Below, in pieces: positions 42,140 to 50,240 of a DNA stretch of 58,101 bases. The first letter of the stretch is position 1. Each line of letters begins with the position of its first letter. The stretch covers positions 1-58,101 of the forward strand of contig JBGVKY010000006.1 in assembly GCA_045123995.1 (NCBI GenBank), written 5' to 3'. Under the pieces are notes generated by a model. It ran no database searches and was not told where the DNA came from. It worked only from the letters and a program-made list of their open reading frames with translations. Made by a program: the position numbers and the translations under genes. The DNA comes from HGM11501 sp045123995. Its GTDB lineage: Bacteria; Bacillota; Clostridia; CAKSNL01; HGM11501.

Positions 42140-42178
42140 AAAAACCGACTGAAATAATCACTCCTTCAGTCGGTTTTT
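42140..42178. terminator. Bidirectional terminator
   Basis: The stem AAAAACCGACTGAA / TTCAGTCGGTTTTT lies between convergent units (zinc-ribbon ORF and DUF554 gene) and can end both. Confidence 0.85.
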
Positions 42179-42215
42179 CCTATCTTCCGCAGCTTTTTGA
42201 AGTATGCGGATATTT

Positions 42216-42920
42216 TTATGAAATCAGCGTGGATATGGCCTCTATAATATTATAAAGAACCGGCGCCAGTATAATCGCCGGCAAAAAGTCTGCCACCTTG
42301 ATTTTTGTAATCCCCATAAGGTTTGTTCCAATCATGATAATTAAAATAGAGCCGGCACAGGTCATTTCGTTAATAGCTCCGGTGCTCATAAAGGGAGCTA
42401 TAATTCCCGAAAGAAGCACAAGCCCTCCCTGTATTATCAGCACTGAAACCGCTGATAAGAGCACCCCGAAGCCAAGGCTTGACGCCAGCATCATGGAAGA
42501 CACCAAATCAAGAGTCGCCTTTGTGATGAGCAGGGAATTATCCCCGGTAAGTCCTGCCTGAATCGACCCTGTAACAGTCATTGAGCCCACACAGAACAAA
42601 AGTGTGGATGATACAAGGCCTTCTGCCAAAGATACGCCCTTGCCCTCTTTTTTGAATTTTCTTTCGGTTTTCTCCGCCAGTTTGTTTATAGCTCCGTCAA
42701 TATCTAAAAGTGTACCAAGAATTACTCCCAGCACAACCGAAGCTATAACAACAAGGACATTTTCTCCTTTGAGGCTTCCTGAAATTCCTATATAAAGGGT
42801 ACATGCACCCAGTCCTGTCATGGCCGCTGTACTCACGTTTTCTGGTATCCCCTTCTTAAACAGAAGTCCAATACATGAACCCAATATGACAGTTATGACA
42901 TTTACAATTACGCCTAACAT
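42216..42920 (-). CDS. DUF554 membrane protein
   Basis: 234 residues, DUF554 (YdfK-like) family, with six or seven hydrophobic helices. Typical features are MLGVIVNVITVILGSCIGLL at the N-terminus, GLGACTLYIGISGSL, and VGSMTVTGSIQAGLTGD in the middle. Function is not established; a transport role is often assumed from topology. It is the last gene of the T-box-controlled unit paaK-ACT-DUF554, 13 bases after the ACT gene. If cotranscription is real, uptake or export of an aromatic acid would be a reasonable guess, but this is inference only. Confidence 0.85.
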   Translation of the reverse strand: MLGVIVNVITVILGSCIGLLFKKGIPENVSTAAMTGLGACTLYIGISGSLKGENVLVVIASVVLGVILGTLLDIDGAINKLAEKTERKFKKEGKGVSLAEGLVSSTLLFCVGSMTVTGSIQAGLTGDNSLLITKATLDLVSSMMLASSLGFGVLLSAVSVLIIQGGLVLLSGIIAPFMSTGAINEMTCAGSILIIMIGTNLMGITKIKVADFLPAIILAPVLYNIIEAISTLIS

Positions 42921-42933
42921 TTATATTTCCTCT

Positions 42934-43365
42934 TTAAAGTTTGTTAATATCTGCTTCCGTTATGAGATGGAAGCCTTCCTTTTCAAGGATTTCCTCTGCA
43001 TCGGAATTATTTTCAACTCTTAAAACAACGTAGGCATGCTTTTCTGTGCGGGCCATAAATGCATAGAGATATTCCACATTGATATCCGCCTTATCCAAAA
43101 CACCAAGGGCTGCCGTAAGCTTGCCTGGTGCATCTCCGATTTTAACGCCCACAACATCTACAACCTTAATGAGATAGCCCTGCTCCTCCAAAACCTTTTC
43201 TGCCTTTTCTTCATCATTTACAATGAGACGGAGAATTCCGAAATCGTTTGTTTCCGCAACGGAAAGAGCTCTTATATTGATATTATTCTTAGCAAGAATA
43301 TCCGTAACCGAAACGATTGTACCCTTTCTGTTCTGAACAAAAACCGTTAACTGTTTAATAGCCAT
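42934..43365 (-). CDS. Tandem ACT-domain protein
   Basis: 143 residues made of two ACT domains (about 4-66 and 72-143). The first begins KQLTVFVQNRKGTIVSVTDI and the second VVGVKIGDAPGKLTAALGVL, the usual glycine-containing ligand loop between strand and helix. ACT domains bind amino acids. Genes of this kind commonly sit beside phenylacetate-CoA ligase and indolepyruvate ferredoxin oxidoreductase in anaerobes. It probably senses an aromatic or branched amino acid and modulates the ligase or pathway. It follows paaK by 15 bases. Confidence 0.9.
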   Translation of the reverse strand: MAIKQLTVFVQNRKGTIVSVTDILAKNNINIRALSVAETNDFGILRLIVNDEEKAEKVLEEQGYLIKVVDVVGVKIGDAPGKLTAALGVLDKADINVEYLYAFMARTEKHAYVVLRVENNSDAEEILEKEGFHLITEADINKL

Positions 43366-43380
43366 TTTTATTCTCCTTTC

Positions 43381-44688
43381 TCATACAAGCTTACGCTTAT
43401 CAACAACACGGACTGCCTTGCCTTCGCTTCTGGTAATAGTTTTGGGAGGTACAAGATGTACAGTTGGGTTAATTCCCAGCATTATCTTCATCGCATTCGC
43501 TAATTTTTTCTCCATGGATAGAACATCACTCACCTTATCTGTGAACTGTTCGGGATTCATTTCAACATTTACATCAAAGGTATCTGTATTATTAGCCCTG
43601 TCAACCACAATCTGATAATTGGGCTGGTAGCCTTCATTGAGAAGGACTGTTTCAATCTGGCTGGGGAACACATTTACACCTCTTATAATAAGCATGTCAT
43701 CTGTTCTTCCCATGGGCTTAGCCATTTTTATAAGAGTTCTTCCGCAAGAGCATTTCTTTCTCGAAAGAACGCAGATATCTCTTGTTCTGTATCTTAAAAG
43801 AGGGAATGCTTCCTTATCAAGAGAAGTGAATACAAGCTCACCCTTTTCCCCTTCAGGAAGAACCTCTCCTGTATCAGGGTCTATAATTTCCGCAATAAAA
43901 TGGTCTTCGTTCACATGCATGCCTGTCTGCTCGCTACATTCAAAAGCAACTCCCGGTCCGCTTGTTTCTGTAAGTCCGTATATGTCATAAGCCTTTATTC
44001 CAAGAGTTTCCTCTATTCCCTTTCTCATTTCCTCTGTCCAGGGTTCTGCCCCGAAGATACCAGCCTTTAAGGGGATCTGGTCAGGCGTAATTCCCTGTTC
44101 CTTAAGGGATTCTCCTATATAAGCTGCATAAGAAGGGGTACAGCAGAGAATTGTTGCCCCCAAATCCTGCATGAACTGAATCTGACGTTCGGTATTTCCC
44201 GAGGACATGGGAAGCGTAAGACAGCCTACCTTGTGGGAACCGCCGTGAAGACCAGCTCCGCCTGTGAAAAGTCCGTATCCGTAAGCAACCTGGCATACAT
44301 CTTTATTTGTTCCGCCCGCAGCAACTATAGCTCGTGCACAGCAATCCTCCCAAAGGTCAACATCCTTTTGTGTATAGAAAGCAACTACTCTGCGACCGGT
44401 TGTTCCTGAAGTGGAATGAATTCTTACACAATCCTCTAAAGGCTTTGCCAGAAGACCGTAGGGATAAGCGTCTCTTAAATCTGCCTTTGATAAGAAGGGA
44501 AGCTTATGTAAATCTTCAATACTTTTGATATCTTCGGGTTTAACACCCGCCTCATCCATAAGGTTACGGTAATATTCTACATTTTCGTAAACGTGCTTAA
44601 CCTGTTTCACCAGTTTCTCTGATTGAAGTTTTTTCATTTCGGAAACCGACATTGTTTCGATTTCTTTTTGATAGTAGTTTTGTGCCAT
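43381..44688 (-). CDS. paaK: Phenylacetate-CoA ligase
   Basis: 435 residues, PaaK family (EC 6.2.1.30). It adenylates arylacetates and joins them to CoA. Motifs are HSTSGTTGRRVVAFYT (P-loop-like), YGLTETSGPGVAFEC, the LLRYRTRD hinge, and the C-terminal GRTDDMLIIRGVNVFPSQIE and RSEGKAVRVVDKR with the catalytic lysine region. Length is normal. It is the first gene of a unit behind a T-box whose specifier loop reads UUC (Phe). Together with the ACT gene this points to phenylacetyl-CoA made for reductive carboxylation to phenylpyruvate and Phe, or for related arylacetates. Confidence 0.92.
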   Translation of the reverse strand: MAQNYYQKEIETMSVSEMKKLQSEKLVKQVKHVYENVEYYRNLMDEAGVKPEDIKSIEDLHKLPFLSKADLRDAYPYGLLAKPLEDCVRIHSTSGTTGRRVVAFYTQKDVDLWEDCCARAIVAAGGTNKDVCQVAYGYGLFTGGAGLHGGSHKVGCLTLPMSSGNTERQIQFMQDLGATILCCTPSYAAYIGESLKEQGITPDQIPLKAGIFGAEPWTEEMRKGIEETLGIKAYDIYGLTETSGPGVAFECSEQTGMHVNEDHFIAEIIDPDTGEVLPEGEKGELVFTSLDKEAFPLLRYRTRDICVLSRKKCSCGRTLIKMAKPMGRTDDMLIIRGVNVFPSQIETVLLNEGYQPNYQIVVDRANNTDTFDVNVEMNPEQFTDKVSDVLSMEKKLANAMKIMLGINPTVHLVPPKTITRSEGKAVRVVDKRKLV

Positions 44689-44735
44689 TTTTGTTCATCC
44701 TTTCCGTTCGTTTGATTTTTAAGGACTGCAGTAAA

Positions 44736-45019
44736 AACAAAAACGTCCTCTGCAATCCTTTAAGGATACAGAGGACGAAAAAATTCATTTCCGTGGTACC
44801 ACCTCAGTTTATCGCCATCTCACGGTAGCGACCTTATCGGGTACTAACATACCCTAGTTCTGTGACGGGAACTCCCGTTGCCTCCTACTTAAGACCAAGC
44901 TTGTTCAGTGCACTGCTAACAGAAGGAATTCGAGAAGGACGCCCCATTTGCCTCGCACCAACCGGCAACTCTCTCCATGTTCTTTCCAACCTACTGGTTT
45001 CTGCTCTCCGCATTTAATT
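44736..45019 (-). ncRNA. T-box leader of paaK, specifier reads UUC (Phe)
   Basis: On the minus strand: stem I with the AGUA motif on its 5' side, a distal loop AGAGAGUUGCCGGUUGG, then a specifier loop reading GAA-UUC (specifier 44926-44928). Next comes the T-box core AGGTGGTACCACGG (44791-44804), and last a terminator stem CGTCCTCTG/CAGAGGACG with a T-run (44736-44777). Uncharged tRNA(Phe) would favour the antiterminator and switch paaK on. Confidence 0.88.
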
Positions 45020-45025
45020 ATCTGG

Positions 45026-45054
45026 ATTATATCACTTCATCTTAGTAAAGTCAA
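45026..45054 (-). promoter_or_regulatory. Promoter of the paaK T-box unit
   Basis: Minus strand TTGACT (45049-45054), 17 bases, TATAAT (45026-45031). Confidence 0.8.
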
Positions 45055-45095
45055 TATTTTTTTAGAAAAATTCTGAATCTTTTTATAATTTAAGA

Positions 45096-47396
45096 TTACT
45101 TATTCATTTTTTCCATATCGTTTTTACGGATTTCCACTCTTCTTACTTTTCCGCTGATTGTTTTTGGAAGTTCATCAACAAACTCAACGATTCTCGGATA
45201 TTTGTAAGGAGCGGTATGCGTTTTTACGTATTCCTGGATTTCTTTTTTGAGTTCGTCTGTGCCTTCATTTCCTTTAACCAGCACGATTGTTGCCTTTACA
45301 ATCTGACCTCTTACTTCATCAGGAACAGGAGTGATTGCACATTCAAGAACATAAGGAAGCTCCATTATAACACTTTCGATTTCGAAAGGTCCGATACGAT
45401 AACCGGATGATTTTATTACATCATCGATACGTCCCACATACCAGAGGTATCCGTCTTCATCCATTGTTGCCTGGTCGCCTGTATGATAGTATCCGTCGTG
45501 CCAAACTTCCTTGGTCTTTTCTTCATCAAGATAATAACCGATAAAGAGACCGCAAGGGATATCATCTTTAACTCTGATACAGATTTCTCCTGCATCCCCT
45601 GTTTTACATTCGTTACCGTCAGGATCAAGCACAACTACATCATAAAGAGGAGAAGGCCTTCCCATAGAGCCGATTTTCGGTGTTGAACCCACAAAGTTTG
45701 CGATTGAAAGGGTTGTCTCTGTCTGTCCAAAGCCCTCCATGATGGTAAGACCAGTTGCTTTCTTGAACTGATTGAATACCTCGGGATTTAATGCCTCACC
45801 TGCTGTTGTTGCATACTCAATGGAAGAAAGGTCATACTTTGACAAGTCTTCCTTGATGAAGAAACGGTACATTGTAGGCGGTGCGCAGAAGGTTGTGATT
45901 TTGTATTTTGCAAACATCGGAAGGATATCTTCTGAATGGAAGCGGTCAAAATCGTAAGTAAATACGCCTGCTTCGCAGAGCCACTGACCGTAAAGTTTAC
46001 CCCAGAGAGCTTTACCCCAGCCTGTATCTGAAATTGTAAAGTGAAGTCCGTCGGGATTTACATTATGCCAATGCTTTGCTGTGGGATAATGACCAAGCGC
46101 ATATTTATATGAGTGTGTTGCTATTCTGGGATAACCCGTTGTTCCTGATGTAAAGAGCATAAGCATGGGGTCATTTCCGCAGGGTGTGTTTTCTGTACGA
46201 TAAAAGTGCGTGCTGAAACGTTCCATTTCAACATTGAAATCATGCCAGCCTTCTTTATTTCCGCCAACCAAGATTTTTATCATACCTGGATAATTTGCTG
46301 CTGCTTTTTCCGCTTCATCCGAAACTTCTCCGTCAGCAGTACAAACTATAGCCTTAACCTTTGCTGCTTTATATCTGTAATCAAAATCGTGTTCTACCAG
46401 CTGATTTGTTGCAGGTATTGCGATAGCACCGATTTTATGAAGCGCAAGCATTGAGAACCAGAACTGATAATGGCGCTTTAATACAAGCATTACCGTATCT
46501 CCCTTTTTAATTCCGAGAGATTCAAAATAGTTGGCGGTTTTTGCAGAATATTTCTTCATATCACTGAAAGTGAATCTTCTGTCCGTTTTGTCATTTGCAA
46601 CCCACATCATAGCCAGCTTATCTGGGTTCTTTGCTGCAATAGCATCAACACAGTCAAAAGCAAAGTTGAATTTATCGTCATTTTTGAATGTGATACCGTT
46701 AAATACACCGTTTTCATCATATGTTGATTCAATAAACTTATCCGCAACGGTCTCTGTTTTTTCCTTTTTAGCTGCTGCTTTTGCGGCAATTACCGGTGCT
46801 TCGGGATATTCTTCTGTTACCTGACCGTCCTGGGGATTTAATACAACCGCATGGAATTCACATCCGCCCTCTGACACCGCAACCATCCCGTGAGGAATGA
46901 TGCTGTTATAGAAAATAGAGTCTCCCTCGTTAAGTACATCCACGTGATTTCCAACCTGAACTTTGAGCGAACCTTTAACGATAACGTCAAATTCCTGCCC
47001 GTTGTGAGAATTCAAATGAATAGGAGCATTCTGTTCCTCGGGAAGATAAGGGAATTTTACCAGAAAGGGTTCCGCCAGTTTATCCCTGAATTTAGGGGCA
47101 AGGTTATTATATTCTACACCGTGCTTCTTTACGATTTTAAGACCTTCACCTTTTCTCGTAATAGCAAAGGAAGTAAGGGTTGTGCTTGTTCCTTCAAGCA
47201 AATCAACAACTTCAACACCGCAAGCTTTTGCACATTTGTAAATGAATGTGAAGCTGAAATCTGTTTCACCCTTCTCTAAAACCTTGTAATCATCAATAGA
47301 TACACCTGTGAGCTTTGCAAGCTCTTCAGGAGTATAGCCTTTCGCTTCTCGCAGGTCTTTGATTCTGCCTGCAACTTCTTTCAAACTGTAATCCAT
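45096..47396 (-). CDS. XRE-cupin regulator fused to acyl-CoA synthetase
   Basis: 766 residues from the ATG at 47396 (AAAGGAG eight bases upstream; an ATG six codons earlier precedes that site). Residues about 8-62 are an XRE helix-turn-helix (LREAKGYTPEELAKLTGVS). Residues about 100-195 are a cupin (HLNSHNGQEFDVIVKGSLKV, GDSIFYNSIIPHGMVAV). An Ala/Lys linker leads to an AMP-forming medium-chain acyl-CoA synthetase (about 235-765) with LFTSGTTGYPRIATHSY, GFGQTET, YYHTGDQA and SGYRIGPFEIE, then the KTISGKVRR catalytic lysine loop. All motifs look intact. An enzyme joined to its own DNA-binding module is unusual. Alone behind a T-box and promoter. Confidence 0.9.
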   Translation of the reverse strand: MDYSLKEVAGRIKDLREAKGYTPEELAKLTGVSIDDYKVLEKGETDFSFTFIYKCAKACGVEVVDLLEGTSTTLTSFAITRKGEGLKIVKKHGVEYNNLAPKFRDKLAEPFLVKFPYLPEEQNAPIHLNSHNGQEFDVIVKGSLKVQVGNHVDVLNEGDSIFYNSIIPHGMVAVSEGGCEFHAVVLNPQDGQVTEEYPEAPVIAAKAAAKKEKTETVADKFIESTYDENGVFNGITFKNDDKFNFAFDCVDAIAAKNPDKLAMMWVANDKTDRRFTFSDMKKYSAKTANYFESLGIKKGDTVMLVLKRHYQFWFSMLALHKIGAIAIPATNQLVEHDFDYRYKAAKVKAIVCTADGEVSDEAEKAAANYPGMIKILVGGNKEGWHDFNVEMERFSTHFYRTENTPCGNDPMLMLFTSGTTGYPRIATHSYKYALGHYPTAKHWHNVNPDGLHFTISDTGWGKALWGKLYGQWLCEAGVFTYDFDRFHSEDILPMFAKYKITTFCAPPTMYRFFIKEDLSKYDLSSIEYATTAGEALNPEVFNQFKKATGLTIMEGFGQTETTLSIANFVGSTPKIGSMGRPSPLYDVVVLDPDGNECKTGDAGEICIRVKDDIPCGLFIGYYLDEEKTKEVWHDGYYHTGDQATMDEDGYLWYVGRIDDVIKSSGYRIGPFEIESVIMELPYVLECAITPVPDEVRGQIVKATIVLVKGNEGTDELKKEIQEYVKTHTAPYKYPRIVEFVDELPKTISGKVRRVEIRKNDMEKMNK

Positions 47397-47451
47397 TGTT
47401 TTGTCTCCTTTCATTTTCGTGAACTATATTCTGTTACGAACTTGAATAAAA

Positions 47452-47732
47452 CAAAAAACCCGTCTCAAAAGCAATTTTGAGACGAGTTTATAACCCGCGG
47501 TACCACTCAAATTACGGAATCTTTTCCGTCACTTTCCGAGCTCAAACAAGCCCTTTGCCTTTACGCAGCATTACGGAAGGAGTCTACTCAGTTTCCCTTT
47601 CGGTCCTCCGACTCAGAGGTGATAAGTCATTGGAATGTCTCACCATTGCCTCACACCAACCGGCAACTCTCTTAAAGGCTCCACAATCCGACCGTCCTCA
47701 TCATAGTCGTTTTTTTGTGATATTCAAATTTA
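47452..47732 (-). ncRNA. T-box leader of the XRE-cupin-ligase gene, specifier unresolved
   Basis: Minus strand: distal stem-I loop AGAGAGUUGCCGGUUGGUG, T-box core GAGTGGTACCGCGGG (47494-47508) and a terminator CGTCTCAAAA/TTTTGAGACG with T-run (47452-47484). The specifier loop lies at about 47619-47632 and reads GACUUAUCACC. No AGUA motif is opposite, and UUA (Leu), UAU (Tyr) or AUC (Ile) are all possible. Confidence 0.85.
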
Positions 47733-47738
47733 GTACAC

Positions 47739-47767
47739 ATTATACTCTGATGAAAATAATTTGTCAA
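47739..47767 (-). promoter_or_regulatory. Promoter of the XRE-cupin-ligase T-box unit
   Basis: Minus strand TTGACA (47762-47767), 17 bases, TATAAT (47739-47744). Confidence 0.8.
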
Positions 47768-47779
47768 TAGTTTTTTAAA

Positions 47780-50239
47780 TTATTTTTTAAGTCCCAGTTT
47801 TTCGGCGGATTCATCACGCATTTTGTACTTTAATATTTTTCCCGCTGCATTCATGGGAAATTCATTTACAAACATAAAATATCTGGGCACTTTATGTCTT
47901 GCAATGGAAGCATTACCAAATTCTCGCATTTCTTCTTCGTCGGCAGTTTCTCCCTTGTGAAGAATAATCCATGCACAGCATTCTTCGCCGTACCTTTCAT
48001 CCGGAACACCAACCACCTGAACGTCACGGACTTTGGGATTAGTAAGATAAAATTCTTCAATTTCTCTGGGATAAAGGTTTTCACCACCACGGATAATCAT
48101 ATCCTTAAGACGGCCTGTTACCTTGTAATATCCGTCGGGAGTTCTCATGCAGATATCTCCCGAATGAAGCCATCCGTCTTTATCAATGGCCCCTGCGGTA
48201 GCTTCAGGCATTTTGTAGTAGCCTTTCATAATGTTAAAGCCACGTGCTACAAATTCACCGCTTTCACCGTCAGGAAGCTCCTCTCCTGTTTCGGGGTCGA
48301 TTATCTTACATTCCACTCCGGGGAATGCACTTCCCACAGTTTCAACACGGTGGTCAAGGTCTTCGTTTACCTCACCCATGGTACAGCCGGGGGACGCCTC
48401 AGTCTGCCCGTAAACAGAGATTATCTCTCTCATATTCATTTCAACCGAGGCACGGCGCATCAGGTCTGCCGGGCAGTTTGCTCCCGCCATAATACCCGTT
48501 CTCATGTATGAAAAATCAGTCTTTGCAAAATCAGGATGATTGAACATTGCAATAAACATTGTAGGAACACCGTTAAAGCACGTTATTTTCTCATCATTTA
48601 CACAGGCTAGGGATGACTTCGGTGAGAAATACGGTATGGGACAAAGAGTTCCTCCGTGTGTCATCATGGATGTCATAGAAAGCACCATTCCGAAACAGTG
48701 GAACATAGGAACCTGAATCATCATACGGTCAGCTGTGGATAAATCCATTCTGTCACCGATGGTTTTACCGTTATTCACTATATTTCTGTGAGTAAGCATA
48801 ACCCCCTTGGGAAATCCTGTGGTTCCGGATGTATACTGCATATTGCATACATCATCAGGCTTAACCAAAGATGCTCTTCTTTTTACTTCTTCACGGGGTA
48901 CCAGACTTGAACGTGAAAGCATTTCTTCCCAGGTAAGACATCCGTCCATGGAAAAACCAACCGTAACAACGTTGCGGAGGAAGGGAAGATTTTTGGAATA
49001 AAGGGGTTTTCCTGGCTCCAATGTTTTAAGTTCGGGACAAAGCTCCTCAACTATCTCTTTATAGTTAATGTCCTTGCAATACTCAATCATAACAAGTGTA
49101 TGAGTATCAGACTGTCTTAAAAGATACTCGATTTCGTGAATTTTGTAAGCAGTATTAACCGTAACCAAAACTGCACCGATTTTTGTTGTTGCCCAGAAGG
49201 TTATAAACCACTGAGGTACGTTTGTAGCCCATACAGCCACATGATCTCCCGCTTTTACGCCCAGAGAGATTAAAGCTGCCGCACATTCATCAACATCTCG
49301 TCTGAACTGCTCGTAAGTTCTGGTATAATCCAGCGTAGGATATTTAAAAGCATACTGGTCGGGATAGTTTTCCACCATTTTATCTAAAACATCCGAAAAA
49401 GTTGCTTCAATTATATCATATTTTTTCCATACAAAGGTTCCTGATTTATCTCTGTTATAATAAGACTTTTCAAAGGTTTTCTTGTCACGGTTAAGCTGTG
49501 AAATATAATTTGCAAAATGAGTCAGGACTATATCCGCATCGTTTATTTCTTCATTCCATGCCGCACAGATATATCCGTCATAATTAAGAGAAGAAAGAGC
49601 ATTTAAAAGCTTTTCGGAAGGAAGCTCTCCCTCTCCGATAAGAACGGTTTTTCCGTCCTTCATATCTCCGAGACGCACATATTTTATATATGCTCCCAGG
49701 TTCTTTATGGTAGTTTCAGTTGTTTCTCCCGCCGTAAAATATGTACCCCTTACATTCCAGGAAGCACCAAGACACGCTGAAGAAAAATGATTGATGATCC
49801 CGATTACATTTTCGGTATTTGAAAGATATCCAACAGTTTCCAGCAAAATGCTGACATCTGCCGATTCCGCTTTCTTTATGGCAAAGGAAAGCTTTTCGTC
49901 TAAAATATCAAAAGAAACCTCTTCTTCCATCCTTAAAATCACATTTGAAATACCTGATGAAGATGCCATATCAATATATTTTCCGATAAGTTCTGAGGTT
50001 ACTTCACCATGCTCAACTCCCAGGGGCATACGAAGTGCAGATACCTTAAGATTTCTGTTCAAAAGCTTTCTCTTGGCATCCGACACACGGTCACGGCGCA
50101 ACACGCTGTCGTGATGACTGCTCCTTTCCTTTATTGCATCGTATATTTCAAACCCCTCAAAACCGTAATCGAAGGCATAACGGCAAGTGTCAAGAAAGGA
50201 AGCACGGCTTACATTCTTGGTTGAAAATACAATCTTCAT
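47780..50239 (-). CDS. TIM-barrel (sugar isomerase-like) domain fused to AMP-forming acyl-CoA ligase
   Basis: 819 residues from the ATG at 50239, one base after the upstream stop, with GAGGAGG inside the end of that gene; a longer frame has no ribosome site. Residues 1-about 265 resemble a xylose-isomerase-like/AP-endonuclease-2 TIM barrel (YGFEGFEIYDAIKE, VILRMEEEVSFD, ILLETVGYLSNTEN, YVRLGDMKDGK). Residues about 285-819 are a FadD-like ligase with QYTSGTTGFPKGVMLTHRN (about 466-484), YGQTEASPG, GWLHSGDI, GRLKDMIIRGGENLYPREIE and NAAGKILKYKMR. Translationally coupled to the leuA-like gene, hence under the same Leu-type T-box. Substrate probably a branched or short acid, by context. Confidence 0.87.
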   Translation of the reverse strand: MKIVFSTKNVSRASFLDTCRYAFDYGFEGFEIYDAIKERSSHHDSVLRRDRVSDAKRKLLNRNLKVSALRMPLGVEHGEVTSELIGKYIDMASSSGISNVILRMEEEVSFDILDEKLSFAIKKAESADVSILLETVGYLSNTENVIGIINHFSSACLGASWNVRGTYFTAGETTETTIKNLGAYIKYVRLGDMKDGKTVLIGEGELPSEKLLNALSSLNYDGYICAAWNEEINDADIVLTHFANYISQLNRDKKTFEKSYYNRDKSGTFVWKKYDIIEATFSDVLDKMVENYPDQYAFKYPTLDYTRTYEQFRRDVDECAAALISLGVKAGDHVAVWATNVPQWFITFWATTKIGAVLVTVNTAYKIHEIEYLLRQSDTHTLVMIEYCKDINYKEIVEELCPELKTLEPGKPLYSKNLPFLRNVVTVGFSMDGCLTWEEMLSRSSLVPREEVKRRASLVKPDDVCNMQYTSGTTGFPKGVMLTHRNIVNNGKTIGDRMDLSTADRMMIQVPMFHCFGMVLSMTSMMTHGGTLCPIPYFSPKSSLACVNDEKITCFNGVPTMFIAMFNHPDFAKTDFSYMRTGIMAGANCPADLMRRASVEMNMREIISVYGQTEASPGCTMGEVNEDLDHRVETVGSAFPGVECKIIDPETGEELPDGESGEFVARGFNIMKGYYKMPEATAGAIDKDGWLHSGDICMRTPDGYYKVTGRLKDMIIRGGENLYPREIEEFYLTNPKVRDVQVVGVPDERYGEECCAWIILHKGETADEEEMREFGNASIARHKVPRYFMFVNEFPMNAAGKILKYKMRDESAEKLGLKK

Positions 50240-50240
50240 T

